Source: Paratinospora sagittata
Taxonomy: Eukaryota; Streptophyta; Magnoliopsida; Ranunculales; Menispermaceae
Direction: 5' to 3'
DNA length: 64,000 nucleotides
Assembly (NCBI GenBank): GCA_035771175.1
Contig: CM069598.1
Span: forward strand, 3,455,931-3,519,930
The notes beneath the pieces were generated by a model that made no database searches, was not told the DNA's origin, and saw nothing but the letters and a program-made list of their open reading frames with translations. How positions within the stretch are numbered: position 1 is the stretch's first letter; the number at the start of each line of letters is the position of its first letter. Below, piece by piece: positions 44,701 to 54,815 of this stretch. The position numbers and the translations under genes were made by a program.

Positions 44701-47700
44701 CCCCAATATCACCCCTCTCCCAATCACTTTTCATTTGGAAAAAGCTTTAGTTTCTTCCAATTATTTTGTTTGCCTTGTTCAGAAAAGAGTCAACACCTTG
44801 AATAGATATAGAGGAAAAATCCATTGACTCACCTATCCCTTACACTTGTGTGTATAGTGTAACCAAGAGGGGGAATTTAGCAGATCACCTTTTCACCCAT
44901 TGCCCCCCCTGCAACCTATATGGTTGGCATGATTAATCTCCCTATCTATCTTCCAAGGGATTGTAAAGAGTTGTCATCTTTCGACAATTAAAAATGTCTT
45001 CTCTAGTACAACACACAGTCGGATGATGGCAATTATGGCTATGGTATGGTCGCTGTGGCAGCAAAGGAAGATCATCATTTTTGGGGAGTCTCATATCAGC
45101 ATCTTGTCAAGTTGGGAATTAATCAATTCTGAGCTTCTTTTCTATTGCTTCAGGGAGATTTTTCTCTTGGTTTGGATCTCTCATATTGGCTCAGAGGGTA
45201 GAGAATTATGATGTAAAGAGTCATTTTAAGGAGGGATTCCTTTCTCTCTCGTTCCTTTTCCTTACTTGTAGTATGTTCTCTTTTCTTATATATGTAACAC
45301 TTTTCATGCATGGTCACTTAGTTTAATGATAGGATGAACATTTAAAAATTCATTGTTGACCTTTGACGTAAATTCACTATAATTGTAAACTTGGTGTTGT
45401 TAGCAGCAAACATGCTGTCATGTCATAAGTTTGTGGTTTAGTACTTCATCTACATTGATCAAAAATATGTATTGGGAAATGCAGCGGATTTTGTGGATTC
45501 CTATCTCTGAGTTATTACCTGCTGCATATCTTGGCTTTTACTTGGATATATGCTATTTGAATTACTACTTCTGATTTTTTCTCAATCTGTCAGATTTTAG
45601 TTGCCTCTAATTTGTTGCTCCAAGTGGCCCATTGTGATAGGATGACTTATATATTCATGAAAGAGGCTTGTGTTATAATTTCCTAATATCTTTCTTTCTT
45701 TTATGCAATGGGTGTCCCAAGTTACTTGACTACTGGACTTTCAGAGCTTCTTTAAGCCTTCTCAAGCTTTGTTCTGATTTTATTTTTCGCTAAGCAATGT
45801 TTACTTCGCATTTGGAGTTCATTATCTTTCTGGAAGTACAATGCACTTATCATGGATGATAAAGTTTATTGTTTCCTGATTTTTTTTTCATTCTAATTGC
45901 AGCATCTAACATGAATCCTGAACACCTTGAATACTTTGGGTTTTGTGGTCGAGTTATTGCGTTAGCCTTGATGCACAAAATGCAAGTAGGCATTGTGTTT
46001 GATCGTGTGTTTTTCTTTCAATTAGCGGGGAAGGTTCTTTCTTTGGATGATGTGCAGGATGCAGATCCATGTTTGTTTATGAGCTGCAAAAAGATTTTGG
46101 AGATGGATGCTGATTTTTTGGATTCCGATGCTTTGGGTTTGTCATTTGTCAGTGAAGTTGAGGAGTTGGGGTCTAGAAGAGTTGTTGAGCTTTGTCCTGG
46201 AGGGAAAGGCATTACCTTGAATAGCAAGAACAGAGAAGAATATGTAAACCTTCTTATACAGCATCGCTTCATGACATCTATCTCAGAGCAAATATCCCAT
46301 TTTGCTCAAGGTTTTGCTGATATTCTTTGTAAGCCAAGCCTCCAGAAATTCTTCTTCCAAAGTTTAGAGCTTGAAGACCTTGATTGTATGCTTTATGGAC
46401 ATGATGGAGCAATTTGTGTAAAGGACTGGAAAACACACACAGAGTACAATGGCTACAAAGAAACTGATCGTCAGATCTGCTGGTTTTGGAAGGTATGCAC
46501 CTGTGGGGCCATTATTTGTTAGTTTTGTTGGTATACTATTAGCTCAAATTTAAGTTATTTAACATGTTTTTCTTTCCATGTTATCAGTAGTCTTTTGAGT
46601 TGAAGCCTCGTAGTTGACTAGTTAGTAATTCCAGGTCTGAGACATAATTCATTCATCTTTTTCTCTACTTTTTCAGTTTGTTTTTTATGAATTGAGCCAA
46701 TGCCAATGATTATATGAAGTTTTGTATTTTAGTAGCAATTCTCTTCTCATCTGATGGTGAAACAATTGGTTAGATAGCAATTCTCCACATTACATCATTT
46801 CAGATTCCTCATTCACACAGAAAAAATAATGGAATAGAGATATAAAGTCTTTCCTTTGACAATTTTTTTATCGTCGAAAAACAATGAGGATTTTAGACAC
46901 CCTGAGATTGATGATGCAATTTAAGAACAGGCGCAAGAATGTGAAAAAGTTGAAGTGCTCTTGTAAATATTTTGAAGGAAGTTGGGGTTGATATTAGAAA
47001 ATTGGTACCTGTGCTTAACACATTATTGCATGTACTAGAACAAGTTTCATAGTGGAGATTTTGTTCTGAAATAGGATTTCAGCGGGTTTCTTTTTGGTTG
47101 GAAAAAGAGGGTCTTATTAGTGGGGCTGATTGACTCTGATGTTCAGATGGTTGTTTTGCTTGATATATTTCTGTCAAGTTTGATTTATTTGATGACAAGA
47201 AAGACATACAATCTCACAACTAGTTCCCGTTCCTGTTTATGTCTTATGAATATAAAGTTAAAGCTCCAGAATTTGAGTTATGACAAGCTACAAAGTATGC
47301 TATGGAACTTGCAATTTAATCAACTCAGTTTGTGTACTTCGTTGCTTTATATGAAATTCATTAACTAACTTTGGTACTAATGCTGCTGTATGCTGTTACT
47401 TGTAAGCCTATTTGTACCTTGAAGATACCTATGGAAACCTAAAATGTACCAACTAGGCCCTTGTGGTACATCATGCACTTTTAGGGAAATGATCCCCTTT
47501 GAAATCAATCAACCCCTTATCTTGGAGATCTCCTACACCAAAAGGTGTGCATTTTCAGGAGGTAAGCTCTCTCCTCCAAGTAATCTTGTTGAAGGATTAT
47601 CTATGTCTCATATGGATTATTCTTCTAATCAAATGAAGGAAGTGGGGATGATTGCGTCATGCGCAACGCTGTGGTTTTTATGGCTAGAACGCAATAACAG

Positions 47701-49051
47701 GGTCTTCAAAGGCATAGCTAGGGGAGAGCTTGATGTTTGGGAATTGGTCAAATTAACTGCTAGCTCTTGGGTAATAGTCACTGAGTGGAATAGGGGTTTC
47801 ACCCTGTCGGATTGGCTTTCGGGATGGGATAGATGCCTCTATTAATAGGTCATATGTATTGTCATTATCACTGGTGTATTAGTGTTAGGTGGTTTGCAGG
47901 GTTGCCTCGGTTTGCATTACTGGGCATTTCATTGCAAAATGGGTTTGGTTGTATGCTGAACTATATTAATGAATAAAGTTCACGTTTGTTTCCTCCCAAA
48001 AGAAAAAAGGTTAATGTTCAGTTGAATTTAAAGGAAATAAATAATCATAAAGGATGATATGACTGCAATCATAGAGTAGTTAGATTAAGACTAAATATAT
48101 CAAAAATAATTTTAGTGGAAGTATAAAATACTTGTAGAGAGAGAGAGAGTGAAAATTGAAAGTCAAGAGGTATCTAGGAATATAAACTTTAGTGATGTAG
48201 GCTCAACTTTTTGTAGGAAGGAGAACTAAAATATGCTGCTAATTATAAAATTATAGCAGAATGGTTAAGTGGAGTGGTGCTTTTGGAATATTACATGATC
48301 AACAGATCCTATTAAAATTGAAAAGAAATTTTTTTGTAAGACTTATGTTAGGCGAGCCTTGTTTTATGGTATAGAAATTTGGGCAGTAAAGAAACTGAAT
48401 GTTGATGAATTAAGTGTAATTGAAATGTGTATGTTAAGATGAATATGCGGTAAAACATTACAACAAAATAATTAGAGATGAACATATTTAAAAAAAGAAA
48501 AAGAAAATGCTAGTAGCCTCATGAGAGTGAACTAATTAAGATGATTTGACATTAGATGTTTAGTTAGATGCATTAACTATAAATGGTAATTAATGGATAG
48601 ATATAATTAAGAATGATATATCTACTTGTAAATTGTAAAGTTGTAATATAATTAAAAATTGAACCCTTGATAGAGCAGAGTGAAGTCATGTAGCCATTCC
48701 CATGTAGTTAGCTTTTGTATATATTTTTTACTATTATTTTTGTTGTTTTTTTTTTTTTAATTTGAGGCGTATCTGGGCCTCTTGCAGATTGTTGAAGATA
48801 TGCCAATACAGCAGCAAAGAACACTTCTCTTCTTCTGGACCTCAGTAAAGTACCTGCCAACCGAAGGTTTTCGTGGCCTGCAGGCTCGCTTGTACATATA
48901 CAAGGCATCAGATAGCACCGATCGTCTACCATCTTCGCATACATGCTTCTACCGGTTGTGTCTTCCTCCCTATCAATCTCTATCAACCATGCGGGATCGT
49001 CTTCAAACCATAACCCAAGAGCATGTGAGCTGCAGCTTTGGCATATGGTGA
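38788..49051 (+). CDS. UPL5: HECT-type E3 ubiquitin ligase UPL5 (874 aa)
   Basis: UPL5 transfers ubiquitin through a catalytic cysteine; in Arabidopsis it targets WRKY53 and delays leaf senescence. Exons are 38788-40558, 45903-46492 and 48788-49051, joined in phase with GT/AG borders. Residues about 81-155 form a ubiquitin-like domain (FFVRMMSGGNTIVIHA, IIEQRLIYRGKQL). The HECT domain fills the C-terminal third (ADPEALHNALFMEFKNEEA, GPGVLREWF, RRFYPNPASNMNPEHLEYFG, FGFCGRVIALALMHKM, GFRGL) with the catalytic Cys at about residue 840 in SSHTCFYRLCLP. The length matches the 873-residue Arabidopsis protein. The start is the first ATG of the frame, since the upstream open part begins with GTG. 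Introns of 5.3 and 2.3 kb are filled with LINE debris. The gene appears functional. Confidence 0.95.
41570..42085 (+). mobile_element. LINE 3' fragment (RTE-like) in UPL5 intron 1
   Basis: Decayed coding resembles the end of plant RTE-type reverse transcriptases: GxxNVGQ, KKQHVNKLSV, LRMLRWTCGKTLKDRI, RNEHVREMLGVNPIEDTM, then GRPK and LALDRVKW. Many single-base changes and stops interrupt it. It lies in the same orientation as UPL5. Confidence 0.72.
42890..43300 (-). mobile_element. L1-type LINE end (zf-RVT region) in UPL5 intron 1
   Basis: On the minus strand the frame reads AYLFCHCRVAKSVWNFWAVF and RRKEVVRITAFATLWDYLVW, the zinc-binding and C-terminal part of plant L1 LINE reverse transcriptases. 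Short and isolated; the rest is gone. Confidence 0.6.
43689..43743. repeat. Short hairpin with two TATA-like arms
   Basis: GTATTTATAGAGGGGGA and TCCCCCTCTATAAAAAC pair around a loop of about ten bases. Each arm carries a TATAAA-like motif, one per strand. It lies inside UPL5 intron 1. Confidence 0.6.
43904..44112. mobile_element. Possible small MITE in UPL5 intron 1
   Basis: CTAGGGATGTCAACT at the left and TTTTCAACCCTAG at the right are imperfect inverted ends, with GGTCGGGTT-type motifs inside. This resembles the element at 2311-2799. No target duplication was seen. Confidence 0.35.
44880..45230 (+). mobile_element. L1-type LINE C-terminal remnant in UPL5 intron 1
   Basis: The frame at 45023-45211 reads MVWSLWQQRKIIIFGESHIS, the (L)WxLWxxRN motif common near the end of plant L1 ORF2. 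Decayed coding-like sequence extends upstream to about 44200. Confidence 0.5.
47440..47990 (+). mobile_element. L1-type LINE 3' remnant in UPL5 intron 2
   Basis: The frame reads ASCATLWFLWLERNNRVFKG, then LDVWELVKLTASSWVIVTEW and SDWLSGWDRC, the C-terminus of plant L1 ORF2, followed by an AATGAATAAAGTTC 3' end. The same end is seen in the full LINE at 50348-57728. Confidence 0.65.
48270..48700 (+). mobile_element. LINE 3' fragment (RTE-like) in UPL5 intron 2
   Basis: Reads RALFYGIEIWAVKKLNVDEL, a match to MLRWxCGKTL, and a 3' end with CCTTGATAGAGCAGAGTGAA. It is the same family as 41570-42085 and ends about 85 bp before UPL5 exon 3. Confidence 0.62.
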
Positions 49052-50332
49052 GGGATACCTTACTTCTGGTAATCTGGATGGACATAGGTTGGTTGGTTGG
49101 TTTGGTTGGTTCTGCATAGTAATATACTCAGCTTGTACAGTTGGTAGGATCAACCTTCTTTTTGTTCTTTTTAAGGGGTTTTACCTGAATCTATTCTCTA
49201 ATTAAGTTATATGCTGTTTACAAGCTCTTTTCTGTCAATTCTTGGTGAAATTATGGTTATGCTCATTAGGATGGAGAAAAATTGCCCGGTTTATACCGTT
49301 AAAATGTTAGTTTATTTTTTTTTTCTTTTTTTTCTCTTGTATATAGGGATCATTTTGTTTTTTTTCAAACATTTCTTTGGTTTAAACTCTTGGTGTCAAT
49401 AAGCTTGTGTACATATGGAATGAAAATGAAAAAGCATTATTCTTATTTGCATTGTTTCTCTCATACAATTATTATCCTGTTCCAACTTAGGGCTATGAGT
49501 TGGAATAACCAAAAAAGGGTAGCTTGGTTAGGACTTCATCTTCTAAGAGGGATGGAAACTCCCTGGTTCGATGTCTGATTCTGAGTCCCTGATTAATTGA
49601 AGTAACCGAAGATTACCCTACCTGAATCCTTCACCCTTTTCTTCTCTTTTTTGGCCCATTTATTACTTATTGGACAAGATCAGAAAATTTTTCCTATGCT
49701 TATTGGATTTCAGAAATTTGTGTTCCATAACTACTGTTGAACTTTTGTCAAAGGGGGTATAGCATTAATTATTGAACTTAGGTTTTTTTTTTTTTTTTTT
49801 TCAAAAAGTGGGGGTTGGGAACTGATGGTGCTTTTAGAGTCACTCCCTCATCCTCTAGAGTGGAAAAGAGAATGTGAATTCGCTCAGGCTGAACTATTAT
49901 TGGTAAATGGCTGTAAGAAGAGAGTAAAAAATACATGTTTTTCACTTACAGTTACATACCATGATTATATGTTTTTCAATAGAAACTTCTCAATTCTGTG
50001 GCTTAAAATCATGCATATAAGTTTCTTTTGTTAGATAATACGTGAAATGGTATACTACTTGAATTGGCCACAAAATAATTCTATGAAGCAAGCAATTTTG
50101 GGACCAATTTTTCTCTTATTTCAGGTGCATATGAGATAGTCAAAATGTACTAGATTAGTTGATTCCATATCCTTTTGAGTGCTTTAAGATAAATTTGCTT
50201 GGATAAAGTCTATGAAACAATTTAACAAGCTTAAGTATTCCCATTATTGTGTGTGCTTTTAGATGAACAAAAACAAATTAATGAAGGCAATTTCAGTAAA
50301 AAAAATTGGTGAAAAAGAAAATGATTATGCAA
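49052..50332. other. Intergenic DNA after UPL5
   Basis: The first 350 bp is the UPL5 3' UTR and flank. The rest is AT-rich with a poly-T run near 49780-49800. No gene was seen before the LINE target site. Confidence 0.5.
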
Positions 50333-50364
50333 GATCATGAACGTATGGGGACTTCCCTAAAAAC

Positions 50365-53008
50365 ATGGATGGAACCCATGTTTTCCATGTTAGGTCGAAG
50401 GAGTTTTCTGTTCGATTGTGGAAGAATGGGAGGAAAGTTCGAATCATTGAGAAAGCAAGAGATCGTTCCTTCCAGATTGTTGTAGGTGTGGACTCGGTGA
50501 TCTGGCTTCAGAATGTGGATGTTAGGCAACTTCATTCTCATTCTCGTAGCAACGTTAAATGGTCATGCAAGGACGACAATGGTGTGATCTTTCTTGAAAG
50601 ATTAAAGAATGATAGAGGTCGGTTCTTTCGAGTTCTTCAATTTGACAATGCGGCATCAAGAGCGATAATCATTCCAGACGATGGCGTTGGCGGGGGCTGG
50701 AGCTCCAAATAGGTGGATTCTGGAACCGTTGGCTGATTACCACAAGAAGAGCTCGAAGAAGGATAAACTGTTGTCGGAAGATCCTAAAGGCAAAGCAATT
50801 GCTCCTCCGAAGGGGGCGGTGAAAGATATATCAAAGGTGGGTGTCTCCAATGGTAAGGCTATCGATTATCAGGAGAAGGGTATTGCAGCCAAACATAACG
50901 ATTTGCGGGTGCATTACAAGTCTGAGTGTACTGCACCTGCTTGTAGCTCTGTGAAGTCGAAGAAGGTAATCAATCCGGGTTTGGTAAATTCTAAAAAATG
51001 GGAGCATGCAATTGTTATTTATAAGGTGATGCCAGAGGTGCGATGGGGTGTAGTTAAAAAAATAGTTTTTGGTATTTTAGGCAGGGAAACTTTCCTGTCA
51101 GTAATGGCGGACGACAAGGCGATATTGTGGTGCGATAGTCAGGTCGAGGGGGAGAAGATGTTGGGTGAGCTTGTCTTTCGTGGATTCAAAGTTGCAAAGT
51201 GGAATAGGGCGTTTCAGTGGAATGACCCTTGTTTCAGATGCAATGAGGAGTGGATCGGGGTCGACGGCATCCCGTTGGAGCTTTGGAATGTGGTTTTCTT
51301 TTTCAGATCGTCGGTGGCGCCTGTGGTGGCCTCATGGATGTTCACGTCAAGTCCATGAATCTCGCTTCTCTGCGTTACGCCAAGATCAAGGTGCGAGGTT
51401 GGTCGGACGGTTATGTTCACTCCTACCCTCTCATATCCTATGAGGGTTCAGACTGTGAACTACGCTTTTTCAGAATCAAGGTTAAGGAAAACAGGAGTAA
51501 TGAACATCTTTTTAGCAGGACAAGCTCTTCCATTTCGCCGGAGAAGGTGAGCGGAGTCGCGACGAGCACGGCGGGACAGGGCGGGTCTCACCCTGCTCTC
51601 CGTGTGCCACGCGTGACTCCTGCTCATAGGACGACGTGCTCAATTGTTGCAGGCGCAGCAGGGCCGTCATGCCAGGCCAACTGTGGCCAAGTGTCGAGTG
51701 GTGAGTGGTCTTCACCCAACTGCCGCAGTACAAACGTGAAGGTTTTGCATGGTGGACATGAAGATGGACAGGTAGCGGAGCAGGTGAGGGTTGAGCCTGT
51801 TCATTGTCTGGTAAAGGATCAACACTCTGCAAAAAATCTTCTAGTAGGGGAAGGGGAAAAGTCGTGTTATCCCGGGCCCCAAGATCAATGCAAGGTGGTT
51901 TTTGACGGTACGAAAATCTACGGTTAGGATGGTCTTTGTGAGTTTAAGGAAGCGGATCTGAAGGTTAATGGGTCAGTTAACTCGCGTATCATTGGGCCTT
52001 TGGCGGTTGGCAGCCTGGATCATTATGTGAGGGTTGATTTTGATGGACCGGTTTGGTCTTGCAAAGATGGTCAAGATATTGGTGTTGGGTCAGGTGATTG
52101 TGGACCTAGAATGCCATCTCCTCAGGATGCCATATCACTTGTTGTTGTTGAAGATCACGTGATATCATTAAACCACGTGCCTAGGGATTGTCAGGCACAG
52201 GGTTTTGGTTCGAGGTTCACTCAGAATGGTGAACATAACAGGCTACACGCTGAAATTTCTCGGGTCAGTATGGGTAACGCGAAGAAAAGTTGTTCATTTC
52301 GTAATGGGTGTGTCCAGATTTCCCAAGTGCATACTTCCCAGGAGGCGAATTACAGAAGAAGCATAAAAGGTTTGTTGTCTTATGATATGGTGAAGGTCAC
52401 CCCAGTGAAGAATGGTGTCACAGGCTAAGATGAAACTGGCTCAAACCGTAGCGGGGTCATCTAATGAGCATCGGAACCTGAGCATTATCGACTCGAACAA
52501 GGTCTACGATCTCGGCAGCGATGGTTGGCGAGGCATTTCTGATGATGGAGGTTTCGACGCCAGTGATTCGAATGTGTCGGGATGTGGTGATGATTCAAGG
52601 GTCAATGGTGTTGGGGGGGATTGCGAATTGGCTGGAACTTTTTTTGCCTCGATTGACAATCAGGTACGCAATGCTTTTGCTTTAGTGGGTTGCTCTTCCT
52701 CCCCTAACGTCTCTTGTGTTCCATGTTCTATATCTTCCTCCCCTACTAATTTTGTAGTCGTAGCCAACTCTCAAAGTATCTCACAATTCCAAAACCCAAT
52801 CTCTCCATTACCATCACTTCTCAATGCCAATGGTCTGGACCAAGCCCAAGTTCCAACACATCCAAAATCTGATTCTAGGGTTTGGGTTGGTTCTGGTCGA
52901 AGGGTGTTGGGCAAATCTGGTTGGAAGTCAGCTAAAGGGGAGTTAATGTCTCAAGAAACAATTTGTGATTTTATGGAAAGAATGGATATCCAGGCCAATA
53001 AAGTTTAG
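50365..53008 (+). pseudogene. LINE ORF1 remnant
   Basis: The first ATG of the element opens a frame reading HVFHVRSKEFSVRLWKNGRK and FFRVLQFDN, continued in shifted frames (50681-51358, 51250-51927, 52000-52428, 52412-53008). A segment LVFRGFKVAKWNR, then GVDGIPLELW, fits the RNA-binding ORF1 proteins of plant L1 elements. At least three frameshifts and the stop at about 51927 break it. Confidence 0.7.
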
Positions 53009-53109
53009 CGGAAGCTCATTCTTGAAGGTATTAAGAGTTTTAAGGGCTCATCGAATCGGGATTTCCTCAATGTAGCAGAGAATGGTAGGCGGGTTCCAAG
53101 GTTCTAAAA

Positions 53110-53830
53110 TGAGGATATTCGGGGCAGTGGCTCAAGTTCGAAGAGATGTCTGATCAGAAGGGTTTTAAGAAGAGCTAAATCAGACATCGTTATTTTACAA
53201 GAAACAAAAAGGATGCAGATTGGTAGTCGCTTTATTGGTCTTCCTTCAGTCGGTGCGGTTGGGGGTATTCTCATCGCTTGGGATTCTCGGATTTATGATG
53301 TTAGTGAAAGTTTGTTGGGCACTTCTCTGTTTCAATTAAGGTCAGGGATGCGTCTTTAAATTGTTGGTGGCTTACTGGTGTATATGGTTCGTCGTCCCAT
53401 CATGAGAGAGAATTGTTTTGGGATGAGTTGGCGGGTTTGGCGGTGATTTGTGATGGGGGGTGGTGTGTAGTCGGTGACTTTAACACTACCAAATTAGTGG
53501 GGGAAAAGTTGAACAGTGCACGTCTTACTCAGAGTATGCAGGATTTTGACCAAATAATATGTGAATTAGAACTTAGGGATCTTTCTATGCATGGGGCTCA
53601 ATTCACCTAGTCTAACTTCAAACTTGTTCCTATTTGTGGTTCGCTCGATAGGTTCCTTTTATCTTCTTCGTGGTGCCAAATGTTTTCTTCTTGCCGTCAA
53701 GAAGGCTTTAGGAGGCTCACATCTAATCAAAGGCCTATCCTGCTTGATACTGCTGGCATTAAATGGGGGCCACCGCCCTTCAGGTTTGAGAATGTGTGGT
53801 TTTCCCACAAAGAGTTTAATCCAATGCTAT
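53110..53830 (+). pseudogene. LINE ORF2 endonuclease remnant
   Basis: Frames read KSDIVILQETKRMQ, GAVGGILIAWDSRIYD, then WCVVGDFNTT and LELRDLSMHGAQFT, the apurinic-endonuclease motifs of L1 ORF2 (QET and GDFN). The frame changes near 53330 and has a stop at 53608-53610. It is cut at 53830 by the nested element and resumes at 54816. Confidence 0.78.
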
Positions 53831-54810
53831 TGTCACGCCCGGGTTACACACAATGCCCCCTACCCAGGGTGATGGACACCTCCTACAGAGCGTACCCCAA
53901 CCATTATGGACCCATAATATTGTCCCATCTCGGCCAGTCACGCCACACAAGGATGCCGGTCACCGAGATCATTTGTCCCTACTATTCACTCATGAATAGT
54001 GTAGGGCCTCCCCCAGAATCAAACTCGAGACCTCCCTGCTCTATTCATGAGTGAATAGTGGGGACAAATGATCTCGGTGACAGGCGTCCTTGTGTGGCGT
54101 GGCTGGCCGAGATGGGACAATATTATTGGTCCATAATGGCTGGCGTACGCTCTGTAGGAGGTGCCCTTCACCCTGGGTAGGGGGCACTGTGTGCGACCCG
54201 GGCGTGACATCCCAAACCTAAATGTGATGCATCTGTGTAAATCACCAACTCCTTTTCAGGTTCTGGGAGTACTAAAACTGAAGTAGTAGTTAGTTTCTTC
54301 TTCAACTCAGTGAAAGCATCTTCACATGCAGAAGTCCACACAAATGGCACATTTTTTTGAGTCAACCTTGTGAGTGGGGAAGCTAACCGGGAAAAGCCTT
54401 CCACAAATCTTCGGTAATAACCAACGAGACCCAGAAAACTATGGATTTCAGTCACTGTGGTTGGTCTTGGCCAATTTATGATTACCTCAACCTTAGCAGA
54501 ATCAACAGAAATACCTTCTGCACTAACCACATGACCTAGAAATCTCACCTCATGTATCCAAAACTCACATTTACTGAATTTAGCATACAACCGATGCTCT
54601 CTCAATGTTTGCAAAGTGATGCGGTGTGTTGTGTACTGGGGTGTGACAAATACATAAATAGTGTGGACAAATGATCCCGGGGGTACTAGACACTGCGGTG
54701 GGTTGTGTATTGGGATGTGACAATATTATGTGGTACTATAGCTGGAGTACGCCCTGCGGAGGTACTCATCACCCTGGGTAGGGGGCACTGTGTGCAACTC
54801 AGGCGTGACA
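53831..54810. mobile_element. Nested palindromic LTR-type element with gypsy fragment
   Basis: Inserted in the LINE; GCTAT lies at both ends (53826-53830 and 54811-54815), a 5-bp target duplication. The left end is TGTCACGCCCGGG and the right end GGCGTGACA. Arm 1 (53831 to about 53998) is repeated as its reverse complement at about 54040-54209. A third, more diverged arm lies at about 54619-54810. Between arms 2 and 3 sits a gypsy reverse-transcriptase fragment (minus strand). The best reading is a rearranged gypsy derivative with LTR pieces in both orientations. Confidence 0.82.
54219..54614 (-). pseudogene. Ty3/gypsy reverse transcriptase-RNase H fragment
   Basis: One frame of about 132 codons reads [58 protein letters not shown] and [13 protein letters not shown]. 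These are the C-terminal reverse transcriptase, connection and first RNase H motifs of gypsy elements. It is uninterrupted but far too short to function. Confidence 0.9.
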
Positions 54811-54815
54811 GCTAT

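Noticed and set aside
51512..51832. Minus-strand ORF within LINE ORF1
   Set aside because: It is a shadow of the sense ORF1 frame and has no independent support.
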